DNA of 19,296 bases from positions 1-19,296 of the forward strand of contig CAVJHQ010000039.1 in NCBI GenBank assembly GCA_963649365.1, in the 5' to 3' direction. Source of the stretch: Paratractidigestivibacter sp963649365. Its GTDB lineage: Bacteria; Actinomycetota; Coriobacteriia; Coriobacteriales; Atopobiaceae. This document shows positions 1 through 5,735 of the stretch, piece by piece (position 1 is the first letter of the stretch; each line of letters begins with the position of its first letter). The notes beneath the pieces were generated by a model. That model searched no databases, was not told where the DNA came from, and saw only the letters and a program-made list of their open reading frames with translations. The translations under genes were made by a program, and so were the position numbers.

Positions 1-1051
1 CGATGATGCCGACGAAGGACTCGAGGACCATGGCGCCGTAGCCGACCTTGACCGCGTCCTTCTCGTTGGACACCTGCTTAGAGGAGGTGTTGGAGGAGAC
101 GAGGCTGTGGAAGCCGGAGAGCGCGCCGCAGGCGACGGAGACGAAGAGCACCGGGAACATCATGCCGGACTTGGTGGAGAAGCCCACGAACGCCGGCGCG
201 GTGATGGTGGCCTCGCCGCGGACGCCGAGGACGAAGATGCCGATGACCGCGCAGACGATCATGACGACCATCATGATGGTGGTGAGGTAGTCGCGCGGGG
301 TCTTGAGGACGTTCAGCGGCATGGCGCACGCGAACACCAGGTAGACCATGACGACGGCGATCCACTGGTTGAGGTCGAGGTAGAGCGGGAACTGCATGCC
401 CACCGCGAACATCACGACGATGGAGACGACGGCGGCGGCGAACTCGGCGACGCCCTTGAGGCTGAACTTCTCGCGGGCCCAGCCGAAGGCGATGGCCACG
501 AAGGTGAAGAGGATCGAGATCGTGCCAGCGCAGCCGGCGGCGTAGGACTTGGTGAAGTCGATGCCGCCCTCGGCCGCGGCGGTGTACTTGAAGGTGCCGC
601 AGACCATGGAGGTGAAGGCCGCGATGACGATGATGCAGAAGAGCCACTGGAACAGCAGGAAGAGGCGGCGGCCGGTCTTGCCGATGTACTTATCGACGAG
701 CTGCGCGATGGACTTGCCGTTGTTCTTCATCGAGGCGTAGAGCGCGCCGAAGTCGTGCACGGCGCCGAAGAAGATGCCGCCGACGAGGACCCAGAGCACG
801 ACGGGGACCCAGCCGAAGGCCATGGCGACGATGGTGCCCGTGACGGGGCCCGCGCCGCAGATCGAGGAGAACTGGTGGGAGAACGCGGTGAACGCGGAGG
901 CAGGGTGGAAGTCCTTGCCGTTCTCCATGCGGCGGGCAGGCGTGAGCGCGTCGGCGTCGACGCCCCAGGAGTTGGCCAGCCACCTGCCGTAGAGCAGGTA
1001 CGCGGCGGCGAGAACGACCCCCGCGACGAGCATCAGTGCAATTCCGTTCAT
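1..1051 (-). CDS. cstA: Carbon starvation protein CstA, N-terminal half (partial, runs off the window)
   Basis: About 350 residues are visible. The protein is a multi-pass membrane permease from its first residues (MNGIALMLVAGVVLAAAYLL). It carries the CstA family hallmarks: WGVD near residue 30, then SHQFSSICGAGPVTG near 60 and FFGAVHDFGALYASMKNNG near 90-110, followed by regularly spaced hydrophobic helices. E. coli CstA is about 700 residues, so roughly half lies outside the window. The family imports peptides and, in E. coli CstA and BtsT, pyruvate; the substrate here is not proven. The ATG at 1051 is supported by an AGAAGGAAGG ribosome-binding site 9 nt upstream. A strong intrinsic terminator lies between any promoter and this start (1081-1112), so expression probably depends on readthrough of the leader. 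Confidence 0.95.
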   Translation of the reverse strand, partial: MNGIALMLVAGVVLAAAYLLYGRWLANSWGVDADALTPARRMENGKDFHPASAFTAFSHQFSSICGAGPVTGTIVAMAFGWVPVVLWVLVGGIFFGAVHDFGALYASMKNNGKSIAQLVDKYIGKTGRRLFLLFQWLFCIIVIAAFTSMVCGTFKYTAAAEGGIDFTKSYAAGCAGTISILFTFVAIAFGWAREKFSLKGVAEFAAAVVSIVVMFAVGMQFPLYLDLNQWIAVVMVYLVFACAMPLNVLKTPRDYLTTIMMVVMIVCAVIGIFVLGVRGEATITAPAFVGFSTKSGMMFPVLFVSVACGALSGFHSLVSSNTSSKQVSNEKDAVKVGYGAMVLESFVGII

Positions 1052-1080
1052 TACTTGCTTACCTTCCTTCTGGGATCACA

Positions 1081-1112
1081 TAAAAAGGCCGCCTGGTTTC
1101 CCAAGCGGCCTC
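1081..1112 (-). terminator. Intrinsic terminator inside the cstA leader
   Basis: Read on the minus strand, GGCCGCTTGG, a GAAA tetraloop and CCAGGCGGCC form a 10-bp stem with one G-U pair, extended by an A-T pair. It is followed directly by TTTTTA. It ends only 30 nt before the cstA start codon. No gene on this strand lies immediately upstream in the window, so it is placed as a leader terminator rather than the end of another gene. Confidence 0.8.
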
Positions 1113-1170
1113 AACATACTTCGCTTCGCACAGCCGCCCGTATCTTTCGGGCTGGCTACCGACCAACCCG
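1101..1170 (-). promoter_or_regulatory. Candidate attenuator: alternative hairpins in the cstA leader
   Basis: On the minus strand five segments lie in order: S1 CGGGTTGG (1170-1163), S2 AGCCAGCCCG (1157-1148), S3 CGGGCGGCT (1140-1132), S4 GGCCGCTTGG (1110-1101), and S5, the second arm of the terminator. S1 can pair with S2 (8 bp). S2 can pair with S3 (9 bp, one bulged A). S3 can pair with S4 (9 bp including G-U pairs). S4 pairs with S5 to make the terminator. S1:S2 plus S3:S4 therefore excludes S2:S3 plus the terminator, which is the layout of an attenuator or riboswitch expression platform. The pairings are read directly; regulation is inferred. It matches no riboswitch or T-box consensus I know. 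Confidence 0.5.
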
Positions 1171-1236
1171 CGCTAAATGACAATGGCGATAATGGCTAGC
1201 TCTGCGATGAACATGTTTTTCAGATCCCGTCTCCAT
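1156..1236 (-). CDS. Possible 26-residue His/Arg-rich leader peptide of cstA
   Basis: A short frame starts at the ATG at 1236. AAGGG lies 4 nt before it and AGGAGG 12 nt before it. The frame ends at a TAG in the loop between leader segments S1 and S2. It has five His codons, all CAT (residues 8, 10, 15, 18, 20), and five Arg codons. Control codons close to the first hairpin, with the stop codon inside it, are typical of attenuation leader peptides. An overlapping frame from the ATG at 1214 encodes a 13-residue Ile/Ala-rich peptide with a poorer ribosome-binding site, so sequence alone does not decide which, if either, is translated. Confidence 0.3.
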   Translation of the reverse strand: METGSEKHVHRRASHYRHCHLARVGR

Positions 1237-1464
1237 GGCGCCCTTGCGCCTCCTATGGACAGTTGACACTATGGGCCGCGTGTCTACATGAGGTGCGCAC
1301 AAGTAACGTTCTCTTACATGCCTGAAACATAAATGCAAGCCGCTGGTCGAAAAACAACAGCCGTTTGCCGACACGCGTGTGATAAATCCGGTTTGGGGCG
1401 AACACCGATACCCCCGCTTGGCAGCCGTCGCCGAGAGGCCGGCGGCAGGTAGCCGCCGCGACGA

Positions 1465-1493
1465 TTGGGGCAGGCGGCCCGCAAGGCTACAAT
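1465..1493 (+). promoter_or_regulatory. Sigma70-type promoter of the first alcohol dehydrogenase
   Basis: TTGGGG (1465-1470) and TACAAT (1488-1493, five of six consensus bases) are separated by exactly 17 nt. Transcription would start near 1500, about 20 nt before the start codon and just ahead of the GGGAG ribosome-binding site at 1510-1514. The rest of the gap from 1052 to 1519 holds the cstA leader on the minus strand and no other gene I can support. Confidence 0.6.
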
Positions 1494-1519
1494 GGCCGCA
1501 CGTTTGTCCGGGAGAATGG

Positions 1520-2761
1520 ATGCACATGAACGACTTCACTTATCACGTTCCGACCAGGTTCGTCTTTGGCCGCGGCGTCGTCGACGAGGTCGGCGACGCC
1601 CTCGCCGAGGCCGGCTACGGCTGCGCGCTCGTCGTCTACGGAAAGGGCTCGGCCGTGAGGACGGGAACGCTGGACCGCGTCCTCACCTCCCTCGACCGCG
1701 CAGGCGTGCGCCACGCCCAGCTCGGCGGCGTGCGCCCCAACCCGGAGGTCGGCCTCGTGCGCGACGGCGTCGCGGCGGCGCGCGCCGACGAGGCCGACGT
1801 GGTTCTCGCCGTGGGCGGCGGCTCGGTCATCGACACCGCGAAGGCCATAGCCGTCGGCGTGCCGTACGAGGGCGACGTCTGGGACCTCTTCATGAAGAAG
1901 GCGCCCGTCGTGGCCGAGGGAAAACTGCCGGTGGCCTGCGTGCTCACCATCCCCGCGGCCGGCTCCGAGGCCTCCTCCAGCTGCGTGATCTCGAACGACG
2001 CGCTCAGCCTCAAGAAGGGCCTCTCGACGGAGCTGCACCGCCCCGCCCTCGCCTTCATGGACCCCGAGCTCACCTTCACGCTGCCCGCCTACCAGACGGC
2101 CGCCGGGATCACCGACATGTGCGCGCACATCATGGAGCGCTTCTTCGGGTCGACCGGCCCCTGCCCGGTCACGGACCAGGTCGCGTGCGGGCTGGTGCGC
2201 AGCCTCATCGAGTGCGCGCCGCGCGTGCTCGAGGACCCCTGCGACTACGACGCCCGCGCGAGCGTCATGTGGGCGGGCACCCAGGCGCACAACGACCTCT
2301 GCGGCCTCGGGCGCGCCGCCAAGCCGAACGGGCGCGCCGGCGGGTGGGAGAGCCACGCGCTCGAGCACGAGCTCTCGGCCCACGACCCCGCGATCGCGCA
2401 CGGCGCCGGCCTCGCCGTCGTCATGCCGGCCTGGATGCGCTACGTGTGGAGAAGCGCGCCGGAGCGCTGGCTCACCTTCGGGCGCCTGGTGTTCGACATC
2501 GAGCCCGTCGACGTCGTGGAGGACTGCATCGACGCGACGCCCGAGGAGGCCGAGGAGGACGCCGTCCTCGCCGTGATCGACGAGATCCAGGCGTTCTTCT
2601 GCAGCATGGGCATGCCGCGGACCCTGGGCGAGCTCGGCGTCACGGCCGAGGACGTCCCCGCGCTTCTCGGCACGCTGCGCCAGAACAAGGGCGACGTCAT
2701 CGGCGAGCTCCGGCCCCTGTCCATCGACGACTGCCGCGCCATCTACGAGAGCTGCCTCTAG
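1520..2761 (+). CDS. Iron-containing alcohol dehydrogenase (YqhD/BDH-type)
   Basis: This 413-residue protein belongs to the group III, iron-dependent alcohol dehydrogenases, which reduce aldehydes to alcohols with NAD(P)H in the cytoplasm. The N-terminus (FTYHVPTRFVFGRG) and the dinucleotide-binding GGGSVIDTAKA near residue 100 resemble E. coli YqhD and clostridial butanol dehydrogenases. The predicted metal ligands are all present: D199, H203, H279 and H294, with H283 as the extra conserved histidine. The usual HELSA segment carries one extra residue before the last ligand. The ATG at 1520 has GGAG 5 nt upstream; an in-frame ATG at 1526 is the alternative. It is transcribed alone from the promoter at 1465-1493. 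A second family member lies at 7590-8795 on the other strand. Substrate and cofactor cannot be read from sequence. Confidence 0.93.
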   Translation: MHMNDFTYHVPTRFVFGRGVVDEVGDALAEAGYGCALVVYGKGSAVRTGTLDRVLTSLDRAGVRHAQLGGVRPNPEVGLVRDGVAAARADEADVVLAVGGGSVIDTAKAIAVGVPYEGDVWDLFMKKAPVVAEGKLPVACVLTIPAAGSEASSSCVISNDALSLKKGLSTELHRPALAFMDPELTFTLPAYQTAAGITDMCAHIMERFFGSTGPCPVTDQVACGLVRSLIECAPRVLEDPCDYDARASVMWAGTQAHNDLCGLGRAAKPNGRAGGWESHALEHELSAHDPAIAHGAGLAVVMPAWMRYVWRSAPERWLTFGRLVFDIEPVDVVEDCIDATPEEAEEDAVLAVIDEIQAFFCSMGMPRTLGELGVTAEDVPALLGTLRQNKGDVIGELRPLSIDDCRAIYESCL

Positions 2762-2786
2762 CCGCAGCCCCCAGCCTCCGGCCGCC

Positions 2787-2920
2787 CCCCGAGTTCGGAA
2801 GGCTTCCAAACTTTGGCGGGCGGCGCCCGCGTTTCTTGCCACCTCATCTACCTGCAGATATAGAGTTTTTAACCGTAGTTCGGAAGGCTTCCGAAGTTTG
2901 GAAGCCTTCCGAACTCGGGG
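2787..2920. repeat. 27-bp perfect inverted repeats enclosing a promoter
   Basis: The 27 bases at 2787-2813 (CCCCGAGTTCGGAAGG and on to AAACTT) occur exactly in reverse complement at 2894-2920. The 80 bp between them contains the promoter at 2836-2864. A third copy of the 15-nt core (GTTCGGAAGGCTTCC) sits at 2878-2892 in the same orientation as the first, so 2878-2914 is itself a hairpin with 15-bp perfect arms and a 7-nt loop. That hairpin falls in the predicted 5' leader of the DUF188 gene. The element could be a REP-like repeat, a transcript-end structure for the upstream dehydrogenase, or an invertible promoter. Confidence 0.85.
2836..2864 (+). promoter_or_regulatory. Promoter of the DUF188 gene, between inverted repeats
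   Basis: TTGCCA (five of six consensus bases) and TATAGA are separated by exactly 17 nt. A start near 2871 gives a leader of about 70 nt that begins with the 15-bp hairpin at 2878-2914. Confidence 0.6.
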
Positions 2921-2942
2921 AAAGAAGGGAGCGGAGAGCCGA

Positions 2943-3428
2943 ATGACGACGCTCTTCATCGACGCCGACGCATGCCCGGTGACCGCCGACGCGCTCGCCG
3001 TGGCGAGAAAAGCCGGGACGCCCGTGGTGATCGCCGGCAACACCACCCAGAACCTCGAGCGCCACGTGCGCGCGGGCGACCCGCGCGACGCCGCCCACGC
3101 CAAGCGCGGCTTCTGGGTGGACACCCTCGCCGTCTCGACCGGCGCCGACTCCGCCGACTTCGCCATCGTCGAGTCCCTCTCCCCCGAGGACGTCGTCGTC
3201 ACCCAGGACATCGGGCTTGCCGCCATGGCGCTCGGCCGCGGCGCCCGCGCCATAGGCGTCCGCGGCCGCGTCTACAGCCAGGCGACGATCGACGCCGACC
3301 TCTTCATACGCGCCGAGGAGAAGAAGGTCCGCCGCGCGGGAGGGCGCACGAAGGGCCCGGCCGCCTTCACCGAGCGCGACCGCCGGCGCTTCCGCGAGAA
3401 CCTCGAGGGCCTTCTCGGCATCTGGTGA
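2943..3428 (+). CDS. DUF188 / UPF0178 family protein (YaiI/YqxD-like)
   Basis: A 161-residue cytoplasmic protein opening with the family signature FIDADACPV at residues 5-13, an acidic pocket reminiscent of PIN-like nuclease folds. It continues with ADFAIVESLSPEDVVVTQDIGLAA and RGRVYS, and ends with the basic TKGPAAFTERDRRRF, all in the family order and at the usual length of about 150-160 residues. The biochemical function of this family is not established, so none is assigned. The ATG at 2943 lies just after a GGGAGCGGAGAG purine run and directly precedes the family's conserved N-terminus; an in-frame ATG at 2898 lies inside the upstream hairpin and would add 15 unlike residues. The gene has its own promoter and converges on the MFS gene. 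Confidence 0.9.
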   Translation: MTTLFIDADACPVTADALAVARKAGTPVVIAGNTTQNLERHVRAGDPRDAAHAKRGFWVDTLAVSTGADSADFAIVESLSPEDVVVTQDIGLAAMALGRGARAIGVRGRVYSQATIDADLFIRAEEKKVRRAGGRTKGPAAFTERDRRRFRENLEGLLGIW

Positions 3429-3429
3429 C

Positions 3430-3447
3430 GGCCGCGCCCCCGCGGCC
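3430..3447. terminator. Short GC hairpin between convergent genes
   Basis: GGCCGCG, a CCCC loop and CGCGGCC form a 7-bp perfect stem filling nearly all of the 21-bp gap between the stop codons of the DUF188 gene and the MFS gene. There is no U-tract on either strand, so a bidirectional terminator role is only a suggestion from position. Confidence 0.35.
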
Positions 3448-3449
3448 CG

Positions 3450-4634
3450 CTACGGCTCGAGCCGGGCGGCCGCGGCGGCGCAGGCGCAGGCGCCGAGCGC
3501 GAGGACGGCGCCGAAGAGGCCGAGCGCCCCAAGGCCCGCGAGGCTCACCACGGCGCCGCCGACCGCGGTGCCGAACGAGATGCCGACGTTGAACGCCGCG
3601 GGCTCGAGCGAGCTCGCGAGCGTCAGCGCCTTGGGATGGCGCTCGCGGGCCATCCGCATGAAGAGGGTCACGCACGGCACGCTGCACATATACATGAGCA
3701 GCCCGAACACCATGATGACCGCGAGCGCGGCGGGCATCGCGTTCCCGACGGCCCACATCGCGGCGAGGACGGCCGCCTGCACGAGGAAGACGACCACGTT
3801 GGCCTTGAGGCCGAACTTCCCGTCGAGCACGCCGGAGAGCATGTTCGACACGAAGAGGATGACCCCGTAGACGAGCAGCGCCGCGCTCGCCTGGGCGGCG
3901 GAAAGGCCCAGGAACTCCTCCAGATAGGGCGTCACGTAGCCGTAGAACACGTAGATCGACCCGATGCCGAAGACGAAGACGGCCACGCAGGCGAGGACGC
4001 AGGGCTCGGCAAGAAGCCCGAGCTGGTCGCGGACGCCGGCGGGCTCGTCGGTCGCGCCCTCGCGGGGCAGCACGGCGACGAGCAGCGCGCAGGAGACGAC
4101 CGCGAAAACAAGGCTCGCGACCATGACCGAGCGCCAGCCGAGGGCGGAGGCGAGCATCTTTCCCGCCGAGGTGGCGAGCACCATCGCGACGGAGAAGGCC
4201 GCGTAGACGACGGCCACGGCGAGCGAGGTCTTCTTCTCGTCGACGAGCTCGGGCAGGAACGTGACGCCGAGCGCGAGCAGCGCCCCCGAAACGAGGCCGC
4301 AGACCACGCGCGCCGCGCACATGAGTGCGAGCGACGTCGCGAACGCGGCGAGGACGTTGCCGGCGACGAAGACCGCGGCATAGGCGAGCAGCAGCGAGAA
4401 GCGCCGGAACCGGCCGGTCACGAGCGCGAGCACCGGCGTCGATACGGCATAGGTGATGGCGTAGAGGCTGATAAGGCGCCCGACCTCGGCGAGCGAGGCT
4501 CCGAACGCGTCGCAGAGCTCCGGCTCTATGCCGATGACCGCGAACTCGGTGCACCCGAGCGAGAACGCGAGAAGGACGAGGAGGCCGACGCACAGCTTCG
4601 CGCGGCCCGCGGAGATGGGGGCGGTGGTACTCAA
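3450..4634 (-). CDS. MFS transporter, DHA1-type drug/metabolite efflux permease
   Basis: A 394-residue integral membrane protein with about 12 hydrophobic helices in the two-times-six arrangement of the major facilitator superfamily. The start of helix 1 reads SLGCTEFAVIGIEPELCDAF, and the loop after helix 2 is TGRFRRF, as in the AraJ/YdhP/PbuE branch of the DHA1 proton antiporters. These export sugars, nucleobases or drugs; the substrate here is unknown. The start is a TTG at 4634 with GGAG 9 nt upstream; no better in-frame ATG lies before the first helix. It is divergent from the GNAT gene across a 209-bp gap. No regulator gene is adjacent. Confidence 0.88.
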   Translation of the reverse strand: MSTTAPISAGRAKLCVGLLVLLAFSLGCTEFAVIGIEPELCDAFGASLAEVGRLISLYAITYAVSTPVLALVTGRFRRFSLLLAYAAVFVAGNVLAAFATSLALMCAARVVCGLVSGALLALGVTFLPELVDEKKTSLAVAVVYAAFSVAMVLATSAGKMLASALGWRSVMVASLVFAVVSCALLVAVLPREGATDEPAGVRDQLGLLAEPCVLACVAVFVFGIGSIYVFYGYVTPYLEEFLGLSAAQASAALLVYGVILFVSNMLSGVLDGKFGLKANVVVFLVQAAVLAAMWAVGNAMPAALAVIMVFGLLMYMCSVPCVTLFMRMARERHPKALTLASSLEPAAFNVGISFGTAVGGAVVSLAGLGALGLFGAVLALGACACAAAAARLEP

Positions 4635-4843
4635 GGCGAATCACTCCAATTTTCACGAACAGGACGTCGAGGTACGGGCCGAGAGGCGCTCATGGCCCCG
4701 ACTTCCGTCCGCGCGGTCCCTAGCCTAGCGAGCGCCGCGCTTTCGGCAGCCGCGGGCACGCGTTCTCCACAAGTTCTGGGCAAGAAGGGCCCCGATAGGC
4801 CATAATCTCTGACCGGAATCAATCTGAAGAAGGAGTCATCCCT

Positions 4844-5398
4844 ATGAACCGTGACGAGGTCAAGCTCGCCGACTGCGACATGAGGCCCGCGATGGTCGAC
4901 GACGTGCCGGCCATGATCGCCATGCTCGAGACCGGCCGCGAGCTTCTTGCCGCCGACGGCATCGACCAATGGCAGAACGGAACGGGTCCCGACGTGCAAT
5001 CGGTCACGAAGGACCTTATGCAGGGCTGGGGGCGCGTGTTCTGCGTGCGCGGCCAGGTGGTTGCCACCGCGGCGCTTATCCCCGGGCCCGACCCCAACTA
5101 CGACGCCATCGAGGACGGGAGCTGGGACCGCACCGGCAACCCGGGCGGCGCCTACGCGACCATCCATCGGGTGGCGGTCTCCCCCGCTTTCCGCGGCAAC
5201 CACATCGGGCGGCGCTTCTACCAGCGGCTCATTGAGGAAGCGCGTGCCCGCGGCTTCGCGGAGATCCGCGTGGACACCCACGAGGACAACGCCCGCATGC
5301 GCCACGTGATCGAGGGCTGCGGCTTCGCCTACGCCGGCCGCGTCTTCATCGACGGCGACCGCGCCCAGCCGCGCCGCGCGTACCAGCTGTTCCTCTAG
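4844..5398 (+). CDS. GNAT family N-acetyltransferase
   Basis: A 184-residue cytoplasmic acetyltransferase. The acetyl-CoA binding motif A is clear at about residues 107-128 (IHRVAVSPAFRGNHIGRRFY), with the R-G-x-x-I-G pyrophosphate loop. It is followed by the motif B region, DTHEDNARMRHVIEGCGF, with the usual asparagine and C-terminal aromatic strand. An N-terminal segment reading GIDQWQNG is common in small GNATs that acetylate amines or antibiotics; the acceptor cannot be predicted. The ATG at 4844 has AAGGAG 8 nt upstream. A CATAAT at 4801-4806 is a plausible -10 element, but I see no convincing -35. The 41-bp repeat array lies just downstream. Confidence 0.9.
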   Translation: MNRDEVKLADCDMRPAMVDDVPAMIAMLETGRELLAADGIDQWQNGTGPDVQSVTKDLMQGWGRVFCVRGQVVATAALIPGPDPNYDAIEDGSWDRTGNPGGAYATIHRVAVSPAFRGNHIGRRFYQRLIEEARARGFAEIRVDTHEDNARMRHVIEGCGFAYAGRVFIDGDRAQPRRAYQLFL

Positions 5399-5470
5399 GC
5401 GATAAGCGCGCGCAAGGAGGCGCCACGAGCGAGAACTTGCTGGCTACTGTCTCGCCCGCGTGCACCGCGA

Positions 5471-5693
5471 CGCCCCGGAAACGACGCTTGCAGCAATGGG
5501 AGCAGGCAAAACGCCCCGGAATCGACGGTTGCAGTAACGAGAAGCACCGATGCGCCCCGGAAATGACGGTCGCAGCAATCAATCGTTGCTGCGACCGTAG
5601 ATTCCGGGGCGGATTTCTTGCTGACGTTGCTGCGACCGTCGATTCCGGGGCGCTATTCTTACCTAGGTTGCTGCGACCGTCGATTCCGGGGCG
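5471..5693. repeat. Mirror array: six 26-bp repeats with exact 41-bp period, three in each orientation
   Basis: Three copies of CGCCCCGGAATCGACGGTCG+CAGCAA start at 5471, 5512 and 5553. Three reverse-complement copies start at 5586, 5627 and 5668. Within each block the spacing is exactly 41 bp, leaving 15-bp spacers; the two blocks are separated by 7 bp. All three pairs share one centre at position 5582, so the whole element is symmetric. Copies differ from the consensus at 0-3 positions. Spacers differ but are purine-rich and weakly alike in repeat orientation. The 337-bp gap between the GNAT and acetolactate synthase genes holds this array and no gene I can support; 41 is not a multiple of three, which argues against coding repeats. 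Confidence 0.92.
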
Positions 5694-5735
5694 CGGCAGT
5701 GCGGCCGGACAAAAGGCGGCATTTTGGCGCGCGGC

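Noticed and set aside
1173..1214. Alternative 13-residue Ile/Ala/Val-rich leader peptide before cstA
   Set aside because: It resembles branched-chain attenuation peptides, but its ribosome-binding site is weaker than that of the overlapping His-rich frame and its stop is not within the first hairpin. It is kept only as an alternative.
1081..1236. Known riboswitch or T-box upstream of cstA
   Set aside because: I compared the leader by eye with the conserved cores of T-box, SAM, TPP, cobalamin, glycine, c-di-GMP, ZTP, fluoride and guanidine RNAs and found no match. A covariance-model search would be needed to exclude divergent members.
1263..1290. Perfect -35 hexamer TTGACA on the plus strand with TACATG 16 nt later
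   Set aside because: The -10 match is poor and it lies about 230 nt before the dehydrogenase, which has a much better placed promoter at 1465-1493.
1487..3253. Long minus-strand open frame covering the first alcohol dehydrogenase and the DUF188 gene
   Set aside because: It spans two well-supported plus-strand genes and their intergenic repeats, and has low-complexity Arg/Ala/Val composition; it is a GC-driven shadow.
5471..5693. CRISPR array
   Set aside because: Repeat and spacing regularity are CRISPR-like, but spacers are only 15 bp, they resemble one another weakly, the second half is inverted, and no cas gene is present in the window.
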